Assembly (NCBI GenBank): GCA_023146255.1
Contig: JAGLCJ010000006.1
Coordinates: 1-64,000, forward strand
DNA length: 64,000 nucleotides
DNA from: Alcanivoracaceae bacterium
GTDB lineage: Bacteria > Pseudomonadota > Gammaproteobacteria > Pseudomonadales > Alcanivoracaceae
Direction of reading: 5' to 3'
The position numbers were made by a program, and so were the translations under genes. Of this stretch, positions 28,351 through 37,241 are shown piece after piece. The notes under the pieces are model-generated. The model was not told the origin of the DNA. It was given only the letters and a program-made list of their open reading frames with translations, and searched no databases. Position 1 is the first letter of the stretch; each line of letters opens with the position of its first letter.

Positions 28351-30516
28351 GGCTCCGTGGCGGGCCTTGGCCTCGATCCGGCGGCGGTGCAGGACCGGCT
28401 CGGTGTAGCCACTCGGCTGGGCACAGCCCTCGAATACCAGCTCGCAGGCAGCGGCAAAGGCGACACCGTCGAAGCCCGGCGCCATCGGCCGGTACAACGG
28501 GTCATTGGCGTTCTGCTTGTCGACCACCACTGCCATCCGCTGCATCGCTGCCATGACGTCGTCCTTGCTGACCACGCCGTGGCGCAACCAGTTGGCGATG
28601 TGCTGGCTGGAGATCCGCAGGGTGGCGCGGTCTTCCATCAGGCCGACATCGCTGATGTCCGGCACCTTGGAGCAGCCGACGCCCTGGTCGATCCAGCGCA
28701 CCACGTAGCCAAGGATGCCCTGACAGTTGTTGTCCAGCTCGGCGCGCTTCTCTGCGGCACTCCAGTTGGTATCAGCGGCCAGCGGTACGCTGAGGATATC
28801 GTCAAGCGAGGCCCGCTTGCGGTTCTTCAGCTGCTGCTGCACGGCAAACACATCGACCCGGTGGTAATGGGTGGCGTGCAGGGTGCCGGCGGTCGGAGAC
28901 GGCACCCAGGCGCAGTTGGCACCGGCCTTCGGGTGGCCGATCTTCTGCTCCATCATCTGCTTCATTTCGTCCGGCATGGCCCACATGCCCTTGCCGATCT
29001 GGGCATGGCCCGGCAGGCCGCATTCCAGACCGATATCGACGTTCCAGTCTTCATAGGCACTGATCCACTTCTGCTTCTTCATGTCGGCCTTGCGCACCAT
29101 GGCGCCGGCTTCCATGGAGGTATGGATCTCGTCACCGGTCCGGTCAAGGAAGCCGGTGTTGATGAACATGACCCGCTCTTTCGCCACCCGGATGCACTCT
29201 TTCAGGTTCACCGTGGTGCGGCGCTCCTCATCCATGATGCCGATTTTCAGGGTATTGCGCGGCAGGCCCAGTGCGTCTTCGACGCGGCCGAACAGCTCGC
29301 AGGCAAACGCCACTTCCTCCGGGCCATGCATCTTCGGCTTGACGATGTAGACCGAGCCGGTGCGGCTATTACTGTATTTGCCAAGGCCCTTGAGGTCATG
29401 CATCGCCGCCAGCACGGTGACCATGGCATCCATGATGCCTTCCGGGATTTCTTCACCGTCAACCAGAATGGCGTTGTTGGTCATCAGGTGGCCAACGTTA
29501 CGCACCAGCAGCAATACCCGGCCGTGCAGGGTCAGCTCGCCGCCATCAACTGCGGTGTAGCTGCGATCCGGGTTCAGGGTACGGGTAATGGTGCGACCGC
29601 CCTTCTCCATGGTCTCGGCCAGATCGCCTTTCATCAGGCCAAACCAGTTGCCGTAGGCGACAACCTTGTCCTGTGCGTCCACGGCGGCGACGGAATCTTC
29701 GCAGTCCTGAATGGCCGTAACGGCGGATTCCAGCAGCAGGTCTTTGACGTTGGCCGGATCTTCGGCGCCGATCGGGTGGCTGGCGTCGATCTGGATTTCG
29801 ATATGCAGGCCGTTGTTGACCAGCAGGATGCCCTTTGGCGCAGCGACATCACCGCTATAACCAACAAACTGGGCCGGATTCTTCAGGCCGGTTTCGCCAG
29901 CGGCGGTTTTCACCACCAGCTTGCCGTCAACGATGCTGTAGCGGGTCGACTCGCTGTGCGAACCGCTGGCCAGCGGCGCCGCGTCATCCAGCAACTGACG
30001 CGCCCAGGCAATCACCTTGGCGCCACGCTTGGGATTGTAGGCGCCGCCCTTCTCGGCACCGCCTTCGTCACTGATCACGTCGGAACCGTACAGGGCATCG
30101 TACAGGCTGCCCCAGCGGGCATTGGCAGCGTTCAGGGCGTAGCGGGCATTCATCACCGGCACCACCAGCTGCGGGCCGGCAATCGCGGCAATTTCCTGAT
30201 CAACATTGGCGGTGGTGACACTGAACGCCTCACCTTCCGGCAGCAGGTAACCGATCTCGGTCAGGAACGCCTTGTACTCGGCCATATCCAGCGGCTTGCC
30301 CTGACGGGCCTGATACCAGGCGTCCATTTGTGCCTGGATCTGATCACGCTTGGCCAGCAACGCCTTGTTCTTCGGCATCAGGTCAGTGGCAATTTTTTCC
30401 AGCTCGGACCAGAACTTGCCGGCCTCGACGCCGGTGCCGGGAATGATGCGGTTGACCACCAGATCATGCAGAACAGGGGCGATTTCCAGGGTGCCGTGCT
30501 TGATGCGATCAGTCAT
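28348..30516 (-). CDS. glcB: Malate synthase G
   Basis: A 722-residue monomeric malate synthase condensing glyoxylate with acetyl-CoA. It has the full length of the G isoform, with the N-terminal cap HGTLEIAPVLHDLVVNRIIPGTG, the barrel stretch YIVKPKMHGPEEVAFACELF, and the C-terminal RAELDNNCQGILGYVVRWIDQGVGCSKVPD, which holds the conserved cysteine region. It fits growth on acetate, glycolate or fatty acids, in line with the acyl-CoA dehydrogenases at 34635-36970. No isocitrate lyase or glcDEF is in the window. It ends at a strong terminator. Confidence 0.96.
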   Translation of the reverse strand: MTDRIKHGTLEIAPVLHDLVVNRIIPGTGVEAGKFWSELEKIATDLMPKNKALLAKRDQIQAQMDAWYQARQGKPLDMAEYKAFLTEIGYLLPEGEAFSVTTANVDQEIAAIAGPQLVVPVMNARYALNAANARWGSLYDALYGSDVISDEGGAEKGGAYNPKRGAKVIAWARQLLDDAAPLASGSHSESTRYSIVDGKLVVKTAAGETGLKNPAQFVGYSGDVAAPKGILLVNNGLHIEIQIDASHPIGAEDPANVKDLLLESAVTAIQDCEDSVAAVDAQDKVVAYGNWFGLMKGDLAETMEKGGRTITRTLNPDRSYTAVDGGELTLHGRVLLLVRNVGHLMTNNAILVDGEEIPEGIMDAMVTVLAAMHDLKGLGKYSNSRTGSVYIVKPKMHGPEEVAFACELFGRVEDALGLPRNTLKIGIMDEERRTTVNLKECIRVAKERVMFINTGFLDRTGDEIHTSMEAGAMVRKADMKKQKWISAYEDWNVDIGLECGLPGHAQIGKGMWAMPDEMKQMMEQKIGHPKAGANCAWVPSPTAGTLHATHYHRVDVFAVQQQLKNRKRASLDDILSVPLAADTNWSAAEKRAELDNNCQGILGYVVRWIDQGVGCSKVPDISDVGLMEDRATLRISSQHIANWLRHGVVSKDDVMAAMQRMAVVVDKQNANDPLYRPMAPGFDGVAFAAACELVFEGCAQPSGYTEPVLHRRRIEAKARHGA

Positions 30517-30694
30517 GGGGCAGATACCTATCCGGTCAAATAAAACGGACGCCGGGCCGGGGCCCGGGCAGTGAAGGCGGCGATTCTAACGGATTCGTCG
30601 GGTCAGTTCATGCGCCCAGAGGGAAGGTGCGTGACCTTCTGGTCACTGCCCCGGCGGGCCGCAGCCGCGCCGGGTTTATTTTGACGGCTGTGAT

Positions 30695-32419
30695 TTAAAG
30701 TGCTGGCAGCAACCGCGGTACGACGGCCGAAGGATCATTGCTGACCCGCAGCCGCAGGATCAGTTCGCGCTGTTCGGACGACAGCGCATCGGCAAGCTCG
30801 ATACGGTGACAGACATCACCGGCCTGCGCCGACGCGGTAGCCTGCAGCGCATCTGCGCTCCAGTCCTGCAACAGGGTCCAGTCGCTGTCACCGGCGCGAC
30901 GAGCACTGTAGCGATAAAGATACTGACCGGAACCGCCCTTGGCCTGTGCTGCCAGCGCATAGTTCTGCCCCGGCGCCACAGTGGCCGGGTGCAGCCAGCT
31001 GCCTGTGCGGAAGCCGAGACTACCGCTCAGCGCTGTCACCGGCATTAACGCCACCGCTCTGGCAGAGTCAGCGCAGTTCAAATAGCCATGACCAATAGCC
31101 CGTCGGCCATCATTAAGATCATTCACGCTGCCCAGTTCCCAGCCTTCCCCGCCAACCAGCCGGTTGGCGAGCAGATCCGCCTGCACCACCACCTGATTCA
31201 GGTTGAGCTGAAAAGGCACGCCGATGCCGGCGCCGGCAAAACCGCTATTACCGATCAGCAGGCCCTGATTATTGAGACTGAAACCGAACACCGTGCGCAC
31301 CTCTATGCCAGTCTCAGGGGCCTCCACCGGCCGCAGGCCGTTCAGGCAATCGACCACGCCATCGCCATTCATGTCCTGCTGCAGCGGCTCGAAATCGCAA
31401 CGTAGCAACCTGCCGGGCCAGACACTGCTGCCATGGATGTCGGCGCGCAAAACTGCAGTGCGATTGTTCAGGGCCAACGGATACATCCGCAACAGGCTCT
31501 CACCACTGGCCAGCTGCGACGGGAACTGCAGACGGCTGATAACACCTTCTGCAGAGACTGTAATCAGCGCGCTGCCACTGCCAGCGCTGACGGACACCGT
31601 ATCGACCGTGGTGGACTCCAGCGTACGGATGCCACGGTAAGAGTCACTCCCGGGCTTGCCCGGTCCGCAACGGTAGTGACCATAGCCATGGCCCTTGCCG
31701 TGACTCTGATGCCCCTTGCCGCGGGTATTGGTGTGACGATCATCATCACCATGACAGTCCGTCGACGGCGGCGCTGTACAGCCGGTACCGGAGATCAGAC
31801 AGTCTGCATCAGCACCGTGATAAGCCAGCAGCTGTGCCGGTACGTTGTCGTTGATGGCGGTCAGCCAGGGCGCGTCCGTCAGGGTCAAGGTGGTATTACT
31901 GAACAGCACGGCGCCGAACTGGCCGGCCCCGGATTGCTGCGAGGTGGCCACCACACCATTGCGGTTGGCATTGACGAAGGCGCCGGGAAAACGGCTATCC
32001 GGCAAAGAACCGGGCAGCGGCGCCAGCAGCGGATCACGGCCGACGAATTGCCCCACCGGGCCGTCCGCCGTCAGCATGACGCCCCAGGGCAGTGCCGCGG
32101 AACAGAACACCCAGATGCACACCGGCTCCCCGGCAGCCAGCGCGATAAAGTCTGGGGTATCGACAATAACCAGCGCAGGGTTGCTGCCCGGGGTAATGTT
32201 GAAGCTGCGCCACTGGCCATCTGCAGTGAGCTGGTAGCCAATCAGGTTGCCGCGCTGGTTCACCGTGGTACCGACCGAATACTGGTGGCTTGAGAACTTC
32301 TGCCCAAAGGCAGAAGCCGCGGTCATCTCGGTCAGGGGGCGGAACAGAAAGCCGTCATTGGCTTGCGCTGCAGGTCCGACAAGTATCAGCAACAGCGCTG
32401 CAAGCACGGAATTTCGCAT
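30695..32419 (-). CDS. Secreted hypothetical protein with His/Gly-rich insert
   Basis: A 574-residue protein with a clear signal peptide (1-20, ending PAAQA before NDGF). The N-terminal 200 residues and the part after 260 read as beta-rich repeats (NQRGNLIGYQL, NRNGVVATSQ, NNQGLLIGNSG), of the type seen in secreted HAF-like or propeller proteins. Between them, residues 201-258 hold a low-complexity segment rich in His, Gly, Lys and Asp, with Cys207, 214, 222 and 251. It could bind metal, but this is inference. It is a single gene between glcB and ttcA. Family unknown. Confidence 0.78.
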   Translation of the reverse strand: MRNSVLAALLLILVGPAAQANDGFLFRPLTEMTAASAFGQKFSSHQYSVGTTVNQRGNLIGYQLTADGQWRSFNITPGSNPALVIVDTPDFIALAAGEPVCIWVFCSAALPWGVMLTADGPVGQFVGRDPLLAPLPGSLPDSRFPGAFVNANRNGVVATSQQSGAGQFGAVLFSNTTLTLTDAPWLTAINDNVPAQLLAYHGADADCLISGTGCTAPPSTDCHGDDDRHTNTRGKGHQSHGKGHGYGHYRCGPGKPGSDSYRGIRTLESTTVDTVSVSAGSGSALITVSAEGVISRLQFPSQLASGESLLRMYPLALNNRTAVLRADIHGSSVWPGRLLRCDFEPLQQDMNGDGVVDCLNGLRPVEAPETGIEVRTVFGFSLNNQGLLIGNSGFAGAGIGVPFQLNLNQVVVQADLLANRLVGGEGWELGSVNDLNDGRRAIGHGYLNCADSARAVALMPVTALSGSLGFRTGSWLHPATVAPGQNYALAAQAKGGSGQYLYRYSARRAGDSDWTLLQDWSADALQATASAQAGDVCHRIELADALSSEQRELILRLRVSNDPSAVVPRLLPAL

Positions 32420-32534
32420 GATGCCCTCGGGTCGATCAGATATTGATCAGGGCAATCTAGCACGTTCGCCCCGGAAACCGGCAGCCCGCCGGTCGGGGGC
32501 GAAACCGGAAACGAAAGACCCGGGCCGGGCGGGC

Positions 32535-33395
32535 TCAGAGATTGACGATGTCGAGACGGTGCGCCTCGCCGCGCTCGCGGCCGGTCCGGCCCAGCTCCAG
32601 ATTGGCGAAATCAAATAGCCGAGCATCGGCAAGCTGCGACGGGGCCACATTCTGCACGGCAGCAAAAATACTCTCGATCCTGCCGGGAAACTGCCGGTCC
32701 CACTGCTGCAACATGTCCTTGACCGCCTGCCGTTGCAGGCCGTCCTGAGAACCGCAAAGATTGCACGGGATAATCGGGAACTGCTTGTAGGCGGCAAACT
32801 TCTCGATGTCTTTTTCCCGGCAGTAGGCCAGTGGCCGGATCAGGATATGCTTGCCATCATCACTGCGCAGCTTCGGTGGCATGGCCTTCAGCTTGCCGCC
32901 ATGAAACAGGTTCAGGAACAGGGTTTCGACGATATCGTCGCGGTGATGGCCAAGGGCAATCTTGTTGGCACCGATTTCTTCGGCAAAACCGTACAGCGTG
33001 CCGCGACGCAGACGCGAGCAAAGCGAACAGGTGGTTTTACCCTCCTCTATTTTTTCCCGGACGATCGAGTAAGTGTCTTTCTCGAGGATGTGATACGGCA
33101 CACCTTCCTTTTCCAGATACTCCGGCAGCACATGCTCAGGAAAGCCCGGCTGCTTCTGGTCCAGGTTGACTGCAATCAGTTCGAATTTCACCGGCGCCGT
33201 GACCTGCAGATTCCGCAGGATATCGAGCATGGTGTAGGAGTCCTTGCCGCCGGACAGGCAGACCATAATCCGGTCGCCGTCCTGAATCATGTTGAAATCG
33301 GCAATTGCCTGACCAACTTCACGCCGCAAACGCTTCTGCAATTTATTGAAACGCACCCGGTGTTTGGGCAACAGCTCATCAGCGACTTCGTTCAT
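32535..33395 (-). CDS. ttcA: tRNA 2-thiocytidine synthase TtcA
   Basis: A 286-residue PP-loop enzyme making 2-thiocytidine at position 32 of some tRNAs. The ATP loop SGGKDS is at 48-53. The iron-sulfur ligands are Cys123 and Cys126 (TTCSLCSRL) plus the conserved PCNLCGSQ further on. The C-terminal tail is short and normal. It is the second tRNA thiolation enzyme of the window after MnmA. Confidence 0.96.
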   Translation of the reverse strand: MNEVADELLPKHRVRFNKLQKRLRREVGQAIADFNMIQDGDRIMVCLSGGKDSYTMLDILRNLQVTAPVKFELIAVNLDQKQPGFPEHVLPEYLEKEGVPYHILEKDTYSIVREKIEEGKTTCSLCSRLRRGTLYGFAEEIGANKIALGHHRDDIVETLFLNLFHGGKLKAMPPKLRSDDGKHILIRPLAYCREKDIEKFAAYKQFPIIPCNLCGSQDGLQRQAVKDMLQQWDRQFPGRIESIFAAVQNVAPSQLADARLFDFANLELGRTGRERGEAHRLDIVNL

Positions 33396-33418
33396 GGCAG
33401 GACTCGAATCAGTCGGGT

Positions 33419-34210
33419 TCAGGTGACTTTGACGCGACGGATAACCATCCGGTACAGGGCCGGAAACCAGCGCTTCAGCCAGATGCCCAGTCCCTCGCGG
33501 CCGGCGATGATAACCTGAGCCCGGTCGCGCTGCACGGCGTGGATGATGCGCTCGGCGCAGACTTCCGCCGGCATGCCCTGTTTCTGGTAATCGTCCATCA
33601 GCCCGTGGGCGCCACCATCGCCGGTGATCGCATTGACAGATACCTGGGTGCGGATAAAACCGGGCAGCACCATCAATACCCGCAGGCCATTATCGTATTC
33701 TTCCGCGCGCAGCGATTCGAACCAGCCGTGCAGGGCATGTTTGGAAGCACAGTAAGCTGAGCGGAGCGGTGTCGGCAGCTCGCCGACCAGACTGGAGATC
33801 ACCACCACCCGGCCGGCACGCTGTTCGCGAAACCAGGGCAGCACCGCCTTGGTCAGGCCGATGACGCCGAAGAAATTGATTTCCATCACCCGACGATCCA
33901 CCCGGATGTCGGTGTCCAGCACTCGCGAGCGCTGGCTGATGCCGGCGTTGTTGACGAGCATGTCGAGGCGGCCGAAATGAGCGCGGACTTTTTCCACCGC
34001 CTCGGCAAATTCAGACGGTTCGGCCATGTCGAGAGCCAGCACCAGATGGTTTTCCGGCCAGACCAGTCGTTGCCGTACGCGCTCAAGCTCGTCGGTGCGA
34101 CGGGCGGACAGCACCACCCGGGCGCCATAGCGACTGAATTCCATCGCCAGCGCCTCGCCGATACCGCTCGACGCGCCGGTAATCCAGACCACCTGATTGG
34201 CAAAAGACAT
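33419..34210 (-). CDS. Short-chain dehydrogenase/reductase (SDR)
   Basis: A 263-residue classical SDR. The cofactor loop TGASSGIG is at 11-18, NNAG at 87-90, and the catalytic residues are Ser140, Tyr153 and Lys157 (YCASK). The arginine pair SARRTD after the second strand suggests NADP(H). The C-terminal region has an amphipathic, basic helix (WLKRWFPALYRMVIRRVKV), possibly membrane-associated, as in DHRS7-like members. Substrate unknown. The start at 34210 is set by homology; the open frame upstream crosses the hairpin element. It runs toward ttcA with a 23-nt gap. Confidence 0.88.
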   Translation of the reverse strand: MSFANQVVWITGASSGIGEALAMEFSRYGARVVLSARRTDELERVRQRLVWPENHLVLALDMAEPSEFAEAVEKVRAHFGRLDMLVNNAGISQRSRVLDTDIRVDRRVMEINFFGVIGLTKAVLPWFREQRAGRVVVISSLVGELPTPLRSAYCASKHALHGWFESLRAEEYDNGLRVLMVLPGFIRTQVSVNAITGDGGAHGLMDDYQKQGMPAEVCAERIIHAVQRDRAQVIIAGREGLGIWLKRWFPALYRMVIRRVKVT

Positions 34211-34299
34211 GCTGATTTCCTGTCGGCATTGAAAGGCGCCTAGGGTGGTACGGGATGGGGTGGGCGTCAATGGCCGCCTGAAACAGCCCGGCAATAAAG

Positions 34300-34451
34300 G
34301 TTGGCAGTGAGCTTCTACGGTTTTGGCACCTGTCCGGGGTTTCCGGGACCCGCCGTGAACCCCTCCCTGGGGGCTTGGGTTCGGCATCCCTGCCTCACAC
34401 AGTCCCGGAAACCCCGGACAGGTGCCAAAACCTCGCATCCTGCTTCTTTCT
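34300..34451 (+). repeat. Hairpin element with variable arms, copy 2
   Basis: The 31-nt arm 34319-34349 is perfectly complementary to 34402-34432, around a 52-nt loop (34350-34401) that matches copy 1 at 44 of 52 positions. The internal stem is GCCG-(TG)-AACCC/GGGTT-CGGC. Flanks GTTGGCAGTGA and TCGCATCCTGCTTCTTTC match those of copy 1. The arms share only the innermost GGGAC/GTCCC and outermost GG/CC in common register with copy 1. A seven-T run follows at 34451, so it may also end a plus-strand transcript. Confidence 0.88.
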
Positions 34452-34634
34452 TTTTTTACGCTTCACCCCTGACTCGCGGAGGCTCGGTGTCTCCGTTAGG
34501 CGTGAACGCCACCGCATCCGTAGGGTGACTTCAAGTGCAGCGCAGCGGAACGGTCAGCCCGGAGGATGTGGCGGCGGTTGCGCCCCGGCACGGTGGTGAC
34601 GTTGCGACAACCCGCCCAACTAAAGCAGTAACCG
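34452..34634. other. Intergenic DNA between hairpin element and acyl-CoA dehydrogenase
   Basis: This completes the 424-nt gap between the SDR start and the acyl-CoA dehydrogenase stop. It contains a small perfect hairpin GGCG-TGAA-CGCC near 34500 and GC-rich sequence with no credible start, ribosome site or protein family. No terminator with a T run was found directly after the dehydrogenase stop. Confidence 0.6.
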
Positions 34635-35843
34635 TTACTTGAGTTCCCGCGACGACAAGCCAAGCAGCTGACGCGCCACAATCAACTGCTGGATCTGCTG
34701 GGTGCCCTCGAAGATGTCGATGATCTTCGAATCTCGGGCCAGCTTCTCCAGCAGGAACTGTTCGGAATAACCCAGCTCGCCACACAGCTCTACGCACTTC
34801 AGAGTGATGGCGTTGCCAACCCGGCCAGCCTTGGCCTTGCACATTGAGGCCTCTTTCGAGTTCGGCTGGCGGTTGTCCGCCATCCAGGCCGCCTTGTAGG
34901 TCATCAGCCTGGCCGCATCGAGGTCCGCTTCCATCCGGTAAAGCTCAGCCTCTATCGCAGTCGAATTGTTAAGTGATTTCGAGAAGTCAGCCTTAACACC
35001 TTCTTTTGAAAGGATTTCACGGGTAATTTCCAGCGCCGCACGGGCGACACCGAGGGCCATGGCCGCCACCTGAGGGCGGGTGTTATCGAAGGTCTGCATC
35101 ACCCCGCCGAAGGCCTTTTTGCGCGCCTCTTCGGTGTCCGCCACTTCCGCCGAGCCGAGAATGTTCGCCTTCGGGATACGGCAATCGTTGAGGCTCAGCG
35201 CCGCGGTATCAGAGATCCGCAGGCCCATCTTGTCCTCGACCCGGACCAGCGTCATGCCAGGGTTATCACGCGGCACGATGAACGACTTGATCGCCGCCTT
35301 GCCCTTGGACTTGTCCAGCGTCGCCCAGACCACCACCGCGTCGCAGCGCTGGCCGGCGGTGCAGTAAATCTTCTCGCCATTCAGCACCCACTCGTCACCG
35401 TCGAGACGGGCACTGGTGGAGACGGCGGCGGAATCGGAACCGGCACCCGGCTCGGTAATCGCCATGGCGCAGTACAGCTTGCCGAATTGTTCCTTCTGCT
35501 CAGGCGTGCCGACGGCCATCACCGCCGCGTTGCCAAGGCCGGTACCCGGAATCGACAGCATCAGGCCAACATCACCCCAGCACATCTCTTCCATGCCGAC
35601 GATACCGGTCAGGTTGGCGCCGTTCTTGATGCCATCCTCGGCGCCCTGCTCCTTGTCCTTGCCCTTGTTCTGGCTGGGACGCACGGCGGCAATCATCTGC
35701 GCCACCGAGCGCAGCTCTGCCGGGGTGTCACAGTGTTCGATCTTGTCGTACTTGCGCGAGATCGGCCGGAACACGGTGCTCGCCAGCTGATGCGACATCT
35801 GCTGAACCATCAGCATTTTCTTTGGCAGTTCGAGATTGATCAT
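34635..35843 (-). CDS. Acyl-CoA dehydrogenase family protein
   Basis: A 402-residue flavoenzyme of fatty acid beta-oxidation or a related route. The FAD/substrate motif MAITEPGAGSDSAA is in the middle domain, and the C-terminal domain has DIFEGTQQIQQLIVARQLLG; the Glu of FEGTQQI is the expected catalytic base position. The start at 35843 (MINLELPKKMLMVQQM) has GGAG-like sequence upstream and follows the partner dehydrogenase by 26 nt. The two likely form one operon and perhaps a heteromeric enzyme. Confidence 0.9.
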   Translation of the reverse strand: MINLELPKKMLMVQQMSHQLASTVFRPISRKYDKIEHCDTPAELRSVAQMIAAVRPSQNKGKDKEQGAEDGIKNGANLTGIVGMEEMCWGDVGLMLSIPGTGLGNAAVMAVGTPEQKEQFGKLYCAMAITEPGAGSDSAAVSTSARLDGDEWVLNGEKIYCTAGQRCDAVVVWATLDKSKGKAAIKSFIVPRDNPGMTLVRVEDKMGLRISDTAALSLNDCRIPKANILGSAEVADTEEARKKAFGGVMQTFDNTRPQVAAMALGVARAALEITREILSKEGVKADFSKSLNNSTAIEAELYRMEADLDAARLMTYKAAWMADNRQPNSKEASMCKAKAGRVGNAITLKCVELCGELGYSEQFLLEKLARDSKIIDIFEGTQQIQQLIVARQLLGLSSRELK

Positions 35844-35869
35844 GTCTGTCTCCAAAAAGGGCCTGGCCC

Positions 35870-36970
35870 TTACACCATCAGGGAGCCTTCCAGCACGCCA
35901 ACGGCGCGCAGGTTGCGGTACCACATTTCCAGCGGGTAATCGCGAATAAAGCCGGCGCCGCCGAACAGTTGAATGCCATTGGTGCCGATTTCCATGGCCT
36001 TGTCGGCGCACAGCACCCGGGCCAGATAGGCCTCCCGGTGGAACGGCAGGCCATCACGGGCGCGGCTCGCGGCGCGCCAGACCAACAGACGCATCGCTTC
36101 CAGCTCAATGCCGATATTGGCGACCATAAACGCCACCGACTGACGCCAGGCAATCGGCTCACCAAACGCCTTGCGCTCGTTGACATAGGGAATGCTGAAA
36201 TCCAGCACCGCCTGACAGCAGCCCACTGCCAGTGCGGCAACGCCGAGGCGGGACAGGTCAACCAGTCGCTGCAGATCAAAATTTTCCAGCCGATTCAGGG
36301 CCGGTACACGAACCTGATCAAAGCTGACCGTGAAAGTATCAAGCGCTCGCAGGCCCATGTAGTCGGCGGCCTGTGCCGACATGCCGGCGGCGCCCTTTTC
36401 GACCACGAACGCAGCTGGCCCGCTGCCCTGCAGATCGGCAATCACCAACAGCAGCTCAGCATCAGCGCCGAACGGCACCAGCCGCTTTTCGCCACTGATG
36501 ACATAGCCATCAGCGTCCGCCACCGCTCGGGTAGTCAGCTCCGAGGGCTCGAAGGTGGCGCGACCTTCCATCAATGCCACCGCCGCCGGGACAAACCGCT
36601 CCGCGGCAAGGCGTGGCAAAAATGCTTCCTGCTGGGCTTCGCTGGCGAAATCCAGCAACGCGTTGATCACCCCCAGCGGCGCCAGCGCGCCAAGTGCCAG
36701 TGAGATGTCACCGTGGCCGAGATCCTCGACTGCCAGCACATTGGCCATCGGGTCGCGCGGCATGCCGGCACCACCATGGATCTCGGGGATCGGCAACAGG
36801 GTCAGCCCCAGTTCGACAGTACTGTCGTAGAAACCGGCCGCGGCGGCACCGGCCTCGTCGGCGGCCCGGGCGATCGGGCGAATCTGTTTCTCGGCAAAGC
36901 GCTGCAGGCTTTCCCGGGTCATGCGCTGCTCTTCGGTCAGCGACAGGTCAAACGGCATATCCTGACTCAT
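35870..36970 (-). CDS. Acyl-CoA dehydrogenase family protein
   Basis: A 366-residue second acyl-CoA dehydrogenase, first gene of the pair. It has the N-terminal LTEEQRMTRESLQRFAEKQI, a middle domain with the flavin-facing region weaker than usual (VALMEGRATFEPSE in place of the common TEPxAGSD), and ends abruptly after GVLEGSLMV, shortly past the catalytic-loop region. The altered middle motif suggests a divergent or non-catalytic partner. The start at 36970 has GGGAG upstream. A PsrA-like palindrome lies 49 bases before it. Confidence 0.88.
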   Translation of the reverse strand: MSQDMPFDLSLTEEQRMTRESLQRFAEKQIRPIARAADEAGAAAAGFYDSTVELGLTLLPIPEIHGGAGMPRDPMANVLAVEDLGHGDISLALGALAPLGVINALLDFASEAQQEAFLPRLAAERFVPAAVALMEGRATFEPSELTTRAVADADGYVISGEKRLVPFGADAELLLVIADLQGSGPAAFVVEKGAAGMSAQAADYMGLRALDTFTVSFDQVRVPALNRLENFDLQRLVDLSRLGVAALAVGCCQAVLDFSIPYVNERKAFGEPIAWRQSVAFMVANIGIELEAMRLLVWRAASRARDGLPFHREAYLARVLCADKAMEIGTNGIQLFGGAGFIRDYPLEMWYRNLRAVGVLEGSLMV

Positions 36971-37018
36971 CGTGGCTCCCGGTCGGGGGTATCTGGTGAT
37001 TAGGGTATCTGGCGCCAA

Positions 37019-37034
37019 TCAAACGATCGTTTGA
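37019..37034. promoter_or_regulatory. PsrA-like operator palindrome
   Basis: TCAAACGATCGTTTGA is a perfect 16-bp palindrome fitting the published PsrA consensus of the form (G/C)AAAC-N2-4-GTTT(G/C), with GATC as spacer. PsrA is a TetR-type repressor released by long-chain acyl-CoA or fatty acid that controls beta-oxidation genes in pseudomonads and relatives. Its place just upstream of the acyl-CoA dehydrogenase pair fits. psrA itself is not in the window. Confidence 0.7.
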
Positions 37035-37241
37035 ACGGGCCGATGCTGGCATAGCTACGCGACAGCGACAAGCATTTGTCCCCAATTGGCACGGTCCGAT
37101 GTCGCGCACAGCCACGGTGGTTCCGATATACTCAGGCCCACCTTCACGGCCCGGCCCGGCTGCCTGACCGGGGGAACAGAAACGATAACAACAGGCTCAA
37201 GTCCGCTCGTGTTCCGACTGATACCTCGCCATGACCCGGTC

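Noticed and set aside
28321..30543. 740-codon open frame on the plus strand
   Set aside because: It is fully antisense to glcB, has no recognisable family, and arises from the GC-rich codon use of a well-conserved gene.
34531..34842. 103-codon minus-strand frame near the end of the acyl-CoA dehydrogenase
   Set aside because: Most of it overlaps the conserved C-terminus of the dehydrogenase in another frame; the remainder has no support.
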